Assembly (NCBI RefSeq): GCF_002150735.1 | Contig: NZ_MUKA01000041.1 | Coordinates: 1 to 48,879 of the forward strand | DNA from: Streptomyces africanus | Lineage (GTDB): Bacteria > Actinomycetota > Actinomycetes > Streptomycetales > Streptomycetaceae | Direction of reading: 5' to 3' | DNA length: 48,879 nucleotides | In this document: positions 16,881 to 24,126 of the stretch, piece by piece | Layout of the letters: every line of letters begins with the position of its first letter | Position numbering within the stretch: the stretch's first letter is position 1 | Notes under the pieces: generated by a model | Told to the model about the DNA's origin: nothing | The model's input: only the letters and a program-made list of their open reading frames with translations | The model's database searches: none | Position numbers and translations under genes: made by a program

Positions 16881-18142
16881 TGACCACCGTGGCGGGGGCG
16901 GCGTCGGCCGAGGCACCGCCAGGTCTGCCGGGTCCGGCGGAACTCCTGGTGGGCCTCGGGCCGTTCACCACGTACGGCGTCGTCCTGTGCCTGGTGGTTC
17001 TCGAGTCCGTGCTCGTGGTCGGCGCGTTCGTGCCCACGCTGAGCCTGATGCTCTGCGCGGGCTTCCTCGCCCACGCGGGAGTACTGAATCTGCCGCTGGT
17101 CATGGGCTGCGCCGCCGCCGGCGTGGTCACCGGCGATCTGCTCGCCCACCGCACCGGGCGCCGCCTCGGCGACGGGGTGCGGCAGTCCCGGCTGGGCCGG
17201 CGGGTGCCGGCGGGTGCCTGGGACAGGACCTGGCCGGTCGTACGGCGGTGGGGCGGCCCGGCACTCCTGGCCTGCCGCTTCATCCCTGTCATGCGCACAT
17301 TTGCCCCACATGTCGCCGGTGCCTCCGGCCTGCGTTACCGCAGCCTCGCCCCCTACAGCCTGATCGGGGGTCTGGTGTGGGCCGGTGCCGAGTCCGGGGC
17401 GGGATATCTCGCCGGCTCCTCCTACCAGCGGTTCGCGGCTGCCCCTGGCATGTTCGCGATGGCTGCGGCGGGAGTCGTCTCGGCCGCCGGACTCGGCGCT
17501 CTCGTCGTGCGCCGGCTCGACATCCGCCGGCCTGCGACGCGGACGGCACACCGGGTGGCAGGGCCGGGCCGGTCAGCCCGGGGCGACGGAGGCAGGCGTG
17601 GCGTCGGCGCGCAGAATGGCGAGCTGAAGACCGCGCAGCTCGCTCCCGGGGTCGATCCCCATCTGCTCCCGGAAGAAGCCGCTGACATGGGCGTAGACCT
17701 CCAGCGCCTCGCCTCGCCGTCCACAGCGGTGGAGGGCCAGCATGAGCTGGTGCCAGAGCCGCTCGTGGAACGGGTGCCGAGCGGTCAGGATCCGCAGTTC
17801 ACCGATGATCTCCTCGTGCCGACCGAGCCGCAGACACACGTCGTGGTACCGCTCGATCGCGCGTATCCATTGCTCTGTGAGGGCGGGGACGACGTCCCGG
17901 TTCAGGGCGTCGGAGTGCACGTCGGACAGCGGCGTGCCCCGCCACAGTGCCAAGGCGTCGGCCAGGACGCCGCGCTCCGCTTCCAGGTCCCCTGCATCGG
18001 CGAGCCGGCGGCTCACGGCGAGCAGTTCCCGGAACCTGAGGAGGTCGAGCTGGTCGGGACACACCTGCAGGGAGTAGCCGCTGGCGGAGGTGTGCACCGT
18101 CTCCGACAGGCTGTAGCCGTCCGCGTCCAGCGTCTGCCGTAA
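16877..18142 (+). CDS. DedA-family membrane protein, reading frame extended antisense to the SARP gene
   Basis: The first 230 or so residues are a DedA/SNARE-associated (VTT) protein. GDLLAHRTGRRLGD and RFIPVMRTFAPHVAGASGLRYRSLAPYSLIGGLVWA are the two family motifs, with flanking hydrophobic segments. DedA proteins move lipids such as undecaprenyl phosphate or PE between leaflets. GGAGG 7 nt upstream and overlap with the PE methyltransferase stop show coupling. Normal DedA proteins have 200-230 residues, but this frame has no stop until 18140-18142, so 421 codons are open and the last 190 lie exactly antisense to the SARP gene. The tail looks like non-protein sequence: a lost stop codon or a sequencing indel is possible. 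Confidence 0.75.
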   Translation: MMTTVAGAASAEAPPGLPGPAELLVGLGPFTTYGVVLCLVVLESVLVVGAFVPTLSLMLCAGFLAHAGVLNLPLVMGCAAAGVVTGDLLAHRTGRRLGDGVRQSRLGRRVPAGAWDRTWPVVRRWGGPALLACRFIPVMRTFAPHVAGASGLRYRSLAPYSLIGGLVWAGAESGAGYLAGSSYQRFAAAPGMFAMAAAGVVSAAGLGALVVRRLDIRRPATRTAHRVAGPGRSARGDGGRRGVGAQNGELKTAQLAPGVDPHLLPEEAADMGVDLQRLASPSTAVEGQHELVPEPLVERVPSGQDPQFTDDLLVPTEPQTHVVVPLDRAYPLLCEGGDDVPVQGVGVHVGQRRAPPQCQGVGQDAALRFQVPCIGEPAAHGEQFPEPEEVELVGTHLQGVAAGGGVHRLRQAVAVRVQRLP

Positions 18143-18358
18143 TCGGGTGAGCAGCGTGTGCAGTGCCGAGCGCGGCTGGGACGGAAGGCAGGATCCCCAC
18201 AACCTGTCGACCAGACTCTCCACGGGCACCGCCTCGTTCGCGTCGACCAGCAGGGACGCGAGCAGTACGCGTTGCTTGCCGGTCGGCATCCTGACGGGTC
18301 TGCCCTTGACCGCCACGTCGAGCGTACCCAGCACGCGGAAGGACACTTCGCAGCCCAT
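17573..18358 (-). CDS. cinR1: SARP-family transcriptional activator (CinR1-like), with a TTA codon
   Basis: 261 aa. An OmpR-type winged helix covers about residues 5-95 (FRVLGTLDVAVKGRPVRMPTGKQRVLLASLLVDANEAVPVESLVDRLW). A bacterial transcriptional activation domain covers about 100-255. It is a short SARP without ATPase or TPR extension, like ActII-ORF4. The start at 18358 has GTGGAG 5 nt upstream. Leu73 is encoded by TTA (complement of 18140-18142), so expression should need bldA tRNA. The probable target is the 11-bp repeat array upstream of the biosynthetic operon. In the cinnamycin cluster CinR1 is also a SARP. Confidence 0.9.
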   Translation of the reverse strand: MGCEVSFRVLGTLDVAVKGRPVRMPTGKQRVLLASLLVDANEAVPVESLVDRLWGSCLPSQPRSALHTLLTRLRQTLDADGYSLSETVHTSASGYSLQVCPDQLDLLRFRELLAVSRRLADAGDLEAERGVLADALALWRGTPLSDVHSDALNRDVVPALTEQWIRAIERYHDVCLRLGRHEEIIGELRILTARHPFHERLWHQLMLALHRCGRRGEALEVYAHVSGFFREQMGIDPGSELRGLQLAILRADATPASVAPG

Positions 18359-18423
18359 GAAGACTCCACCTTGGTTCGCGGGCCACACACCGAGGCCCGA
18401 CACGGCCCGAGACTGTGATCCGA

Positions 18424-18447
18424 CTTCGTCCGCTATTGTGGACGAAG
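18424..18447. promoter_or_regulatory. Inverted repeat CTTCGTCC-N8-GGACGAAG upstream of the SARP gene
   Basis: Perfect 8-bp arms with an 8-nt spacer, lying 66-89 bp upstream of the SARP start in the shared divergent region. The spacer holds TATTGT, a possible -10 for the rightward gene. A dimeric regulator site is likely. Confidence 0.5.
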
Positions 18448-18468
18448 ACGATAGGCGAGCCTACAGTT

Positions 18469-18501
18469 ACCACTTCAATCACACAACGATATTGAAGTGG
18501 T
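18469..18501. promoter_or_regulatory. Inverted repeat ACCACTTCAAT-N11-ATTGAAGTGGT
   Basis: Perfect 11-bp arms with an 11-nt spacer, so half-site centres are two helical turns apart. It is AT-rich against the background and lies about 80 bp upstream of the XRE gene and 110 bp from the SARP gene. It could be the operator of the XRE protein or a site controlling the SARP. No T-run, so a terminator is less likely. Confidence 0.55.
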
Positions 18502-18579
18502 CATGGCGAAATACGCGCGGCACGTCCGAGATAGCGGACGCGCGAGCGGGTGGGTCCATGACGCAGGCTGGGACGTGTC

Positions 18580-19119
18580 ATGAGCGACGAAGAACTGAAG
18601 GCGTACCCCGACGGCCCGGACGAGGGCCCCGCGGGCGTCTTCGGCGCGCGCCTGCGCACGCTCATCGAGGCCCACTACCCGGACGAGCGCAAGCGGCCCG
18701 GCTACGCGCGCCTCGCCCAGGAGATCCGCGAGCAGACGGGCGGCTCCATCTCGGGGACGTACTTGTGGGAACTGGCCACGGCCAGGAAGCGCAACGTGAC
18801 CATCGACCAACTCGGCATCCTGGCCAAGTTCTTCGGGGTGCCCCCGGAGTACTTCCTCAACGACGAGGTCGCCGGGCGGGTGGGCACTCAACTCGCCCTC
18901 GTCACCGCGTTGCGCGACGCCAAGGTGCGCAACCTCGCGCTACGCGCCGATGGTCTGTCACCGGGCACGCTGGACGCCCTCCTGGTCATGGTGAACGAAG
19001 CCCGCAAAGTGGAGCGCCTGTCCCCGGTCGATACCGACGCAACGGTGACCACCGCGTCACCGCACGAACCCCAGGAAACCTCCGAGCCTGACCCCCGGCC
19101 GACGGAGACGGGCTCGTGA
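18580..19119 (+). CDS. XRE-family helix-turn-helix regulator
   Basis: 179 aa. The Cro/C1-type helix-turn-helix covers about residues 20-95 (YARLAQEIREQTGGSISGTYLWELATARKRNVTIDQLGILAKFFGVPPEYFLND). The helical C-terminal part (VTALRDAKVRNLALRADGLSPGTLDALLVMVNEARK) probably mediates dimerisation. This architecture, followed by an ImmA/IrrE peptidase and a multi-pass membrane protein, recurs in actinobacteria. By analogy with ImmR/ImmA the peptidase may cleave this regulator. Ribosome site is weak (GGGAC). Target promoters may include its own, through the 11-bp inverted repeat. Confidence 0.85.
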   Translation: MSDEELKAYPDGPDEGPAGVFGARLRTLIEAHYPDERKRPGYARLAQEIREQTGGSISGTYLWELATARKRNVTIDQLGILAKFFGVPPEYFLNDEVAGRVGTQLALVTALRDAKVRNLALRADGLSPGTLDALLVMVNEARKVERLSPVDTDATVTTASPHEPQETSEPDPRPTETGS

Positions 19120-19285
19120 CACCACCCCGGCCTCCCGCCCCCCGCACAAGTGAGCGGACGGCACACCGCCGGTCCCCGGCCACGGACTGATTCCTCGGGC
19201 GCGTCCGCCATCCGACACAGCGACGTGACGCCTGCCCCCGGGCCCCCCGGATCCAGGGGCAGCGGAAAGGGTCGATCCCATCGAC

Positions 19286-19804
19286 ATGCCTCGCACAGAC
19301 GCCGCCCTGCATCGGCGATGCCTGGCCATACTGAACCGGCTCAGCCTGCCCGACCCGTTCTCGGCGGAGAAGTTCTGCCACCAGCTGGCCGCGCAACGTG
19401 GCAGGCCCGTCCACTTGCACCCACTGCCCAAGCAGGCCGCCAGAGCAGGCGCTTGCGGCCTGTGGCTGGAGACGGCCGCCGGTGACCACATCTTCTACGA
19501 ACAGCGGACGGTCCGTCCGCACCAGGAGCACATCATCCTGCATGAGATCGGGCACATGCTCCTGACCCACCACACCAGCGATCCGGCCGTCGCCGGCCCG
19601 GCGGCGCTGGTCCCCGACCTCGACCCCGGGCTGATCCACCGGCTCCTGGCCCGGACCAACTACACCACCCGCCAGGAACGGGAAGCGGAGACGCTCGCCA
19701 GTGTCATCCGTGTCAGCGCCGCCGACCCCGGCGGCAGGAGCCCGCGGAACGCCGTCGAACGACTGCAGGCCGCCTTTGGCATGGACGGCACGCATGCGCG
19801 CTGA
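19286..19804 (+). CDS. ImmA/IrrE-family metallopeptidase
   Basis: 172 aa. HEIGH at residues 86-90 is the zinc-binding and catalytic HExxH, with EREAETLAS downstream giving the third-ligand helix of the family. It is single-domain, without its own DNA-binding region, so the neighbouring XRE protein is the natural substrate. It is 166 nt after the XRE gene and its stop overlaps the start of the membrane-protein gene by 11 nt, indicating coupling. The Shine-Dalgarno is distant (GGAAAGG about 15 nt away), so the start may lie elsewhere. Confidence 0.82.
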   Translation: MPRTDAALHRRCLAILNRLSLPDPFSAEKFCHQLAAQRGRPVHLHPLPKQAARAGACGLWLETAAGDHIFYEQRTVRPHQEHIILHEIGHMLLTHHTSDPAVAGPAALVPDLDPGLIHRLLARTNYTTRQEREAETLASVIRVSAADPGGRSPRNAVERLQAAFGMDGTHAR

Positions 19805-20993
19805 ACTCGTGCCGGTGGACGACCGCGTGGCGGCCGTGGCGGCCGTCTGCCTGTGGGTGGCCGTACTGGCCCGGTTGCCGTCAGCCCTGCGCCACCCCTC
19901 CCAGCGCGGGGTGTGGTGCGCGGCCGTGGGGGCGGCACTGGCCATGACGTTCTGCCTGCCCGGGACCGAGCGTCTCCTCGCGCAGAGTCACGCTTCCCGG
20001 GCCACCGCCGTGCTGACCCGGGACGTGGCCGGTGTGGCCTCCGCCGCAGCCGTCCTGTACCTGGCCGACGCGGTGGCGGGGACACGCCGTCTTCTCCCCT
20101 GGACATGCGGAGCGCTTGGGGTCACCGTGGCGGCCCTCCAGCTGGCGCCCGCGGCGGCCGGCCACCCGGCTGACAACTCGTCGGCCGGGCCCGCTCAGGG
20201 ACTGGTGGTCCTGCTGCTGATCTTCATCCATCTCGTCGCCAACGCACGCTGCCTTGCCATGTGCTGGCGATACGGTCGCAGCGGCCCGGCCCCCCTCACC
20301 TCGGCACTGGGCCTGCTGGGCCTGGGGGCCGCGATCGCCCTGCCGTATTGGGCGATCGGTGCCGTGCTGGTCTTCGTCCCCGCGCACTCCGCCGTTCCGG
20401 TCATCCCCTTCTTACCGCCGTTGCAATGCCTGCTGGCCGCCATGGCCGTCCTCGTCCCCATGGTCGCGGCCGCGCACCGCAGCGTGGTCGACGCCAGGAC
20501 GATCTGGCGTCTGTGGCCTCTGTGGCGCGGCCTCATCGACGCGGTTCCCGAGGCCGCGCTGAACAGCCCCCGATCCCGCCTTCGCGAGGTGCTGTGGCCG
20601 GGCCTTCCCCGGCGCTTCCTGATGTACCGGAAGCTGATCGAGATACGAAACGCGCTTCTTGTCCTGCGCCGCCACATCGACACCACGACCGCGCAGGCCG
20701 CGCGCTCTCACGTCGCCGCGGCCCGGCTACCCGAATCACTCACCGAGGCGACCGTCCTGGCCTGCCTCGTCCGCGAGTCCTGCCGGTCCCGGATCGCGGG
20801 CAACCCGGAACTGCCCCAGCCCTACGAGATCACGGGTCCTGCCATCGACAACCTCGGCCAGGAGAAAGCGTTCCTCCTGCAGCTCGCCGCCGCGTACGAC
20901 CACCCTCTCGCCCGCGTCCGTCTGACCGCCCCATCAGAACCAATGACGGCCGCGTCGTGGAGAACCGGGGGGAGCGACGGCGCCAGCGCCTGA
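19794..20993 (+). CDS. Multi-pass membrane protein (MAB_1171c / DUF6545-like)
   Basis: 399 aa. About seven hydrophobic segments fill residues 10-235, followed by a cytoplasmic C-terminal domain of about 160 residues beginning ARTIWRLWPLWRGLIDAVPEAAL. That WRLWPLW...L motif and the following RRFLMYRKLIEIRNAL stretch are typical of the actinobacterial proteins named MAB_1171c family putative transporter. Function is not known. A TTA codon at 20412-20414 suggests bldA dependence. Together with the two preceding genes it may form a membrane sensor, protease and regulator chain. Confidence 0.78.
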   Translation: MRAELVPVDDRVAAVAAVCLWVAVLARLPSALRHPSQRGVWCAAVGAALAMTFCLPGTERLLAQSHASRATAVLTRDVAGVASAAAVLYLADAVAGTRRLLPWTCGALGVTVAALQLAPAAAGHPADNSSAGPAQGLVVLLLIFIHLVANARCLAMCWRYGRSGPAPLTSALGLLGLGAAIALPYWAIGAVLVFVPAHSAVPVIPFLPPLQCLLAAMAVLVPMVAAAHRSVVDARTIWRLWPLWRGLIDAVPEAALNSPRSRLREVLWPGLPRRFLMYRKLIEIRNALLVLRRHIDTTTAQAARSHVAAARLPESLTEATVLACLVRESCRSRIAGNPELPQPYEITGPAIDNLGQEKAFLLQLAAAYDHPLARVRLTAPSEPMTAASWRTGGSDGASA

Positions 20994-21094
20994 CGTACGG
21001 ACGGTGTCGAGCAGCCGCGTGCCGTACGAGGCGTTCGCGAACGGCGGGCGTGGCCGCGAGCCGTCCGGAACGGTGTGCCGTGGTCGACCAGCCC

Positions 21095-21130
21095 GGCAGG
21101 GGCCCGCACGCCCTTGTGCGGACCCCTGCC
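21095..21130. terminator. Bidirectional terminator between the triad and pckG
   Basis: A long hairpin with arms of about 15 nt (GGCAGGGG.. paired with ..CCCCTGCC, one mismatch) and a 6-nt loop, placed between convergent genes. The rest of the 226-nt gap shows nothing else. Confidence 0.72.
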
Positions 21131-21219
21131 TCCTGTGGTGCTGTCACCGCGGCCGGCCGTGACGATGTTGCTGGTCAGGGCACGATCGGAGCCGGCCGCG
21201 GCGTCGGTGGAGGGCTGTC

Positions 21220-23049
21220 TCAGCCCAGGCGCTGCACCAGCGCGCGGTACTCGTCCCACAGCTCCTTGGGCGTGTGCTCGCCGAAGGTGTTGAGGTGCTC
21301 GGGGACCAGGGCGGCCTCCTCGCGCCAGACCTCCTTGTCGACGGTGAGCAGGAAGTCCAGGTCGGAGTCGGCCAGTTCCAGGCCGTTCGTGTCGAGGGCG
21401 TCCTTCGTCGGCAGGATGCCGATGGGGGTCTCGACGCCCTCCGCCTTGCCCTCCAGGCGCTCCACGATCCACTTCAGGACGCGGGAGTTCTCACCGAAGC
21501 CGGGCCAGACGAACGTGCCCTCGTCGTCCTTGCGGAACCAGTTGACGTAGTAGATCTTCGGCAGCTTGGACTGGTCCTTGTCCTTGGCCACGTCGATCCA
21601 GTGGGCCATGTAGTCGCCCATGTTGTAGCCGCAGAACGGCAGCATCGCGAAGGGGTCGCGGCGCAGTTCACCGACCTTGCCCTCGGCGGCGGCGGTCTTC
21701 TCGGAGGCCACGTTGGCGCCGAGGAAGACGCCGTGGTTCCAGTCGAAGGACTCCGTCACCAGCGGTACGGCGGTGGCGCGGCGGCCGCCGAAGAGGATCG
21801 CCGAGATCGGCACGCCCTTGGGGTCCTCCCACTCCGGCGCGATGATCGGGCACTGGGCGGCGGGGACGGTGAAGCGGGCGTTGGGGTGGGCGGCCGGGGT
21901 CTCGGACTGAGGCGTCCAGTCGTTGCCCTTCCAGTCGGTGAGGTGGGCCGGGGGCTCCTCGGTCATGCCCTCCCACCAGACGTCGCCGTCGTCCGTCAGC
22001 GCGACGTTGGTGAAGACCGCGTTGCCCCACAGCGTCTTCATCGCGTTGGCGTTGGTGTGCTCGCCGGTGCCGGGCGCGACACCGAAGAAGCCCGCCTCGG
22101 GGTTGATGGCGTACAGCCGGCCGTCCTCGCCGAAGCGCATCCAGGCGATGTCGTCGCCGATGGTCTCGACCGTCCAGCCGGGGATGGTCGGCTCCAGCAT
22201 GGCGAGGTTGGTCTTGCCGCAGGCGCTCGGGAAGGCCGCCGCCACGTATTTGGACTCGCCGCGCGGCGGGGTGAGCTTGAGGACCAGCATGTGCTCCGCC
22301 AGCCAGCCCTCGTCACGCGCCATCACGGAGGCGATGCGCAGGGCGTAGCACTTCTTGCCGAGCAGGGCGTTGCCGCCGTAGCCGGAGCCGTAGGACCAGA
22401 TCTCGCGGTCCTCGGGGAAGTGCGAGATGTACTTGGTCGTGTTGCAGGGCCAGGGGACGTCCTCCTGGCCGGGCTCCAGCGGGGCGCCCAGGGTGTGCAC
22501 GGCCTTGACGAAGAAGCCGTCGGAGCCGAGCTCGTCGAGCACCGCCTGGCCCATGCGCGTCATCGTGCGCATGGAGACGGCGACGTACGCCGAGTCGGTG
22601 ATCTCGACGCCGAGCGCGGACAGCGGCGAGCCGAGCGGGCCCATGCAGAACGGCACCACGTACATGGTCCGGCCGCGCATCGAGCCGCGGAACAGGCCGC
22701 CCTGCCCCCCGGAGCCCTGGAAGATCTCCCGCATCTCGGCGGGGGCCTTCCAGTGGTTGGTCGGGCCCGCGTCCGCCTCCTTCTCGGAGCAGATGAACGT
22801 CCGGTCCTCCACGCGGGCGACGTCGGTGGGGTCGGAGGCCGCGTAGTAGGAGTGCGGGCGCTTGATCGGGTCGAGTTTCCGGAAGGTGCCCTTCTGGACG
22901 AGCTCCTCGCACAGCCGCTCGTACTCGGCCTCGGATCCGTCACACCAGACCACGTTGTCCGGCTGGGTCAGCTCGGCGATCTCGCTGACCCACGAGATCA
23001 GGCCCTGATGGGTGGTGGGGACGGTGGGAGCCGCGATGTCGCGCGCCAC
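21220..23049 (-). CDS. pckG: Phosphoenolpyruvate carboxykinase (GTP)
   Basis: 609 aa, normal for the GTP-dependent class. It converts oxaloacetate and GTP to phosphoenolpyruvate, CO2 and GDP for gluconeogenesis. Motifs visible: the kinase-1a P-loop [12 protein letters not shown], the metal-binding [28 protein letters not shown], and [12 protein letters not shown]. The start is GTG 23049 with TTTAGGAG 5 nt upstream, giving [15 protein letters not shown]; upstream in-frame residues do not belong to the family. It is monocistronic and divergent from the hemolysin III-like gene. Confidence 0.96.
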   Translation of the reverse strand: MARDIAAPTVPTTHQGLISWVSEIAELTQPDNVVWCDGSEAEYERLCEELVQKGTFRKLDPIKRPHSYYAASDPTDVARVEDRTFICSEKEADAGPTNHWKAPAEMREIFQGSGGQGGLFRGSMRGRTMYVVPFCMGPLGSPLSALGVEITDSAYVAVSMRTMTRMGQAVLDELGSDGFFVKAVHTLGAPLEPGQEDVPWPCNTTKYISHFPEDREIWSYGSGYGGNALLGKKCYALRIASVMARDEGWLAEHMLVLKLTPPRGESKYVAAAFPSACGKTNLAMLEPTIPGWTVETIGDDIAWMRFGEDGRLYAINPEAGFFGVAPGTGEHTNANAMKTLWGNAVFTNVALTDDGDVWWEGMTEEPPAHLTDWKGNDWTPQSETPAAHPNARFTVPAAQCPIIAPEWEDPKGVPISAILFGGRRATAVPLVTESFDWNHGVFLGANVASEKTAAAEGKVGELRRDPFAMLPFCGYNMGDYMAHWIDVAKDKDQSKLPKIYYVNWFRKDDEGTFVWPGFGENSRVLKWIVERLEGKAEGVETPIGILPTKDALDTNGLELADSDLDFLLTVDKEVWREEAALVPEHLNTFGEHTPKELWDEYRALVQRLG

Positions 23050-23376
23050 GATTGCTCCTAAATGAGGGATTTTTTTGATGTGGAGGCCCCGTGGGGGCTG
23101 CGACCCGGATGCTTCACGGTGCAACTTGGCGCTCATCCGGTGCCGACCGCACTCATTTGATCATCCGACGCCCGCGCCCATCTGTCCAGAGGAGCGCACA
23201 GGTGAGCGACGTGAGGATCGCCACGGTTTCTCGCGCACCCTTTGCATGCACGTTGGGTTCACCTGACCGTCCGTTTGCGTAACCATCGTTCGGCCACGGT
23301 GAGAGGATGGCCACTCTTCATCGGCCAATCGACCCGACTGATAGGTCACTTACGGTTCCGTAGCTACCATTCGGCC
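23050..23376. other. Divergent intergenic region, pckG and hemolysin III-like genes
   Basis: 327 nt without a convincing gene. Features seen: the pckG ribosome site (AGGAG), and a T-run (23068-23073) with an AT-rich stretch in the pckG leader. Near the right end is the palindrome TACGGTTCCGTA. Small open frames here lack ribosome sites and codon bias. Confidence 0.6.
23351..23362. promoter_or_regulatory. Palindrome TACGGTTCCGTA before the hemolysin III-like gene
   Basis: Perfect 5-bp arms around TT, 15 nt before the start codon, overlapping a possible promoter with TACCAT as -10. TACGG/CCGTA half-sites are common TetR-type operators in actinobacteria. It differs from the palindrome in front of the nearby TetR gene, so a different regulator may act here. 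Confidence 0.4.
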
Positions 23377-24090
23377 ATGACTGCGTTCGCCTCCGACGCG
23401 CCTACGGACACGCCGGCCGACGGCCGCGGTCCGACGGCGCTCTCCCTGCCGCACCCGGTCAAGCCCAAGCTGCGCGGCTGGCTGCACCTCGGTATGTTCC
23501 CGGCGGTTCTCGTCGCCGGCCTGGTGCTGACCGCCCTCGCCGAGTCGACCAGAGGGCGCATCGCCTGCGGGATCTTCGCCCTGACGGCGTGCCTGCTGTT
23601 CGGTGTGAGCGCGCTGTACCACCGGGGCGACTGGAGCCCCCGCATGGACGGCGTTCTGCGCCGACTGGATCACGCCAACATCTTCCTGATCATCGCGGGC
23701 ACCTACACGCCGCTGGCCATGCTCCTGCTGCCGGGCGCCAAGGGCGAGTGGCTGCTGTGGGGCATCTGGGCCGCGGCGGCGGCCGGCATCCTCTTCCGCG
23801 TCTTCTGGGTCGGCGCCCCGCGCTGGCTCTACACGCCGTGCTACATCGCGATGGGCTGGGCCGCCGTCTTCTACCTGCCGGACTTCATGCGGACCGGCGG
23901 CATCGCCGTCCTCGTCCTCGTCATCGTCGGCGGCGTGCTCTACAGCGCGGGCGGCGTGATCTACGGGATCAAGCGCCCCAACCCGTCACCGCGCTGGTTC
24001 GGCTTCCACGAGGTGTTCCACTCCTTCACCCTGGCGGCCTTCATCGCGCACTACGTGGGGATCTCGCTGGTGGCGTACCAGCACGGGTAG
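23377..24090 (+). CDS. Hemolysin III / TrhA-family (PAQR) membrane protein
   Basis: 237 aa with seven predicted membrane helices. The family signatures are present: SALYHRGDWSPRMDGVLRRLDHANIFLIIAGTYTP near the middle and GFHEVFHSFTLAAFIAHYVGI at the C-terminus. These contribute the histidines of the metal-binding hydrolase-like site seen in PAQR/alkaline ceramidase proteins. A role in membrane-lipid homeostasis is reported for bacterial TrhA proteins; haemolysis is doubtful. The ATG at 23377 was chosen because the upstream in-frame extension runs through the palindrome. The TetR gene follows after 36 nt. Confidence 0.88.
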   Translation: MTAFASDAPTDTPADGRGPTALSLPHPVKPKLRGWLHLGMFPAVLVAGLVLTALAESTRGRIACGIFALTACLLFGVSALYHRGDWSPRMDGVLRRLDHANIFLIIAGTYTPLAMLLLPGAKGEWLLWGIWAAAAAGILFRVFWVGAPRWLYTPCYIAMGWAAVFYLPDFMRTGGIAVLVLVIVGGVLYSAGGVIYGIKRPNPSPRWFGFHEVFHSFTLAAFIAHYVGISLVAYQHG

Positions 24091-24108
24091 TGACAGTGGG
24101 TAAGGATT

Positions 24109-24121
24109 GACAGTTACTGTC
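24109..24121. promoter_or_regulatory. Palindrome GACAGTTACTGTC over the TetR promoter
   Basis: Perfect 5-bp arms around TTA, ending 5 nt before the TetR start codon. TACTGT inside it ends 6 nt before the ATG, so it may be the -10 of a leaderless transcript, with TGACAG (24091-24096) as -35. Autorepression is the natural inference. Confidence 0.6.
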
Positions 24122-24126
24122 GATTC

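Noticed and set aside
23377..24090. A true haemolysin/toxin
   Set aside because: The seven-helix TrhA/PAQR signature indicates a membrane homeostasis protein; the family name is historical.
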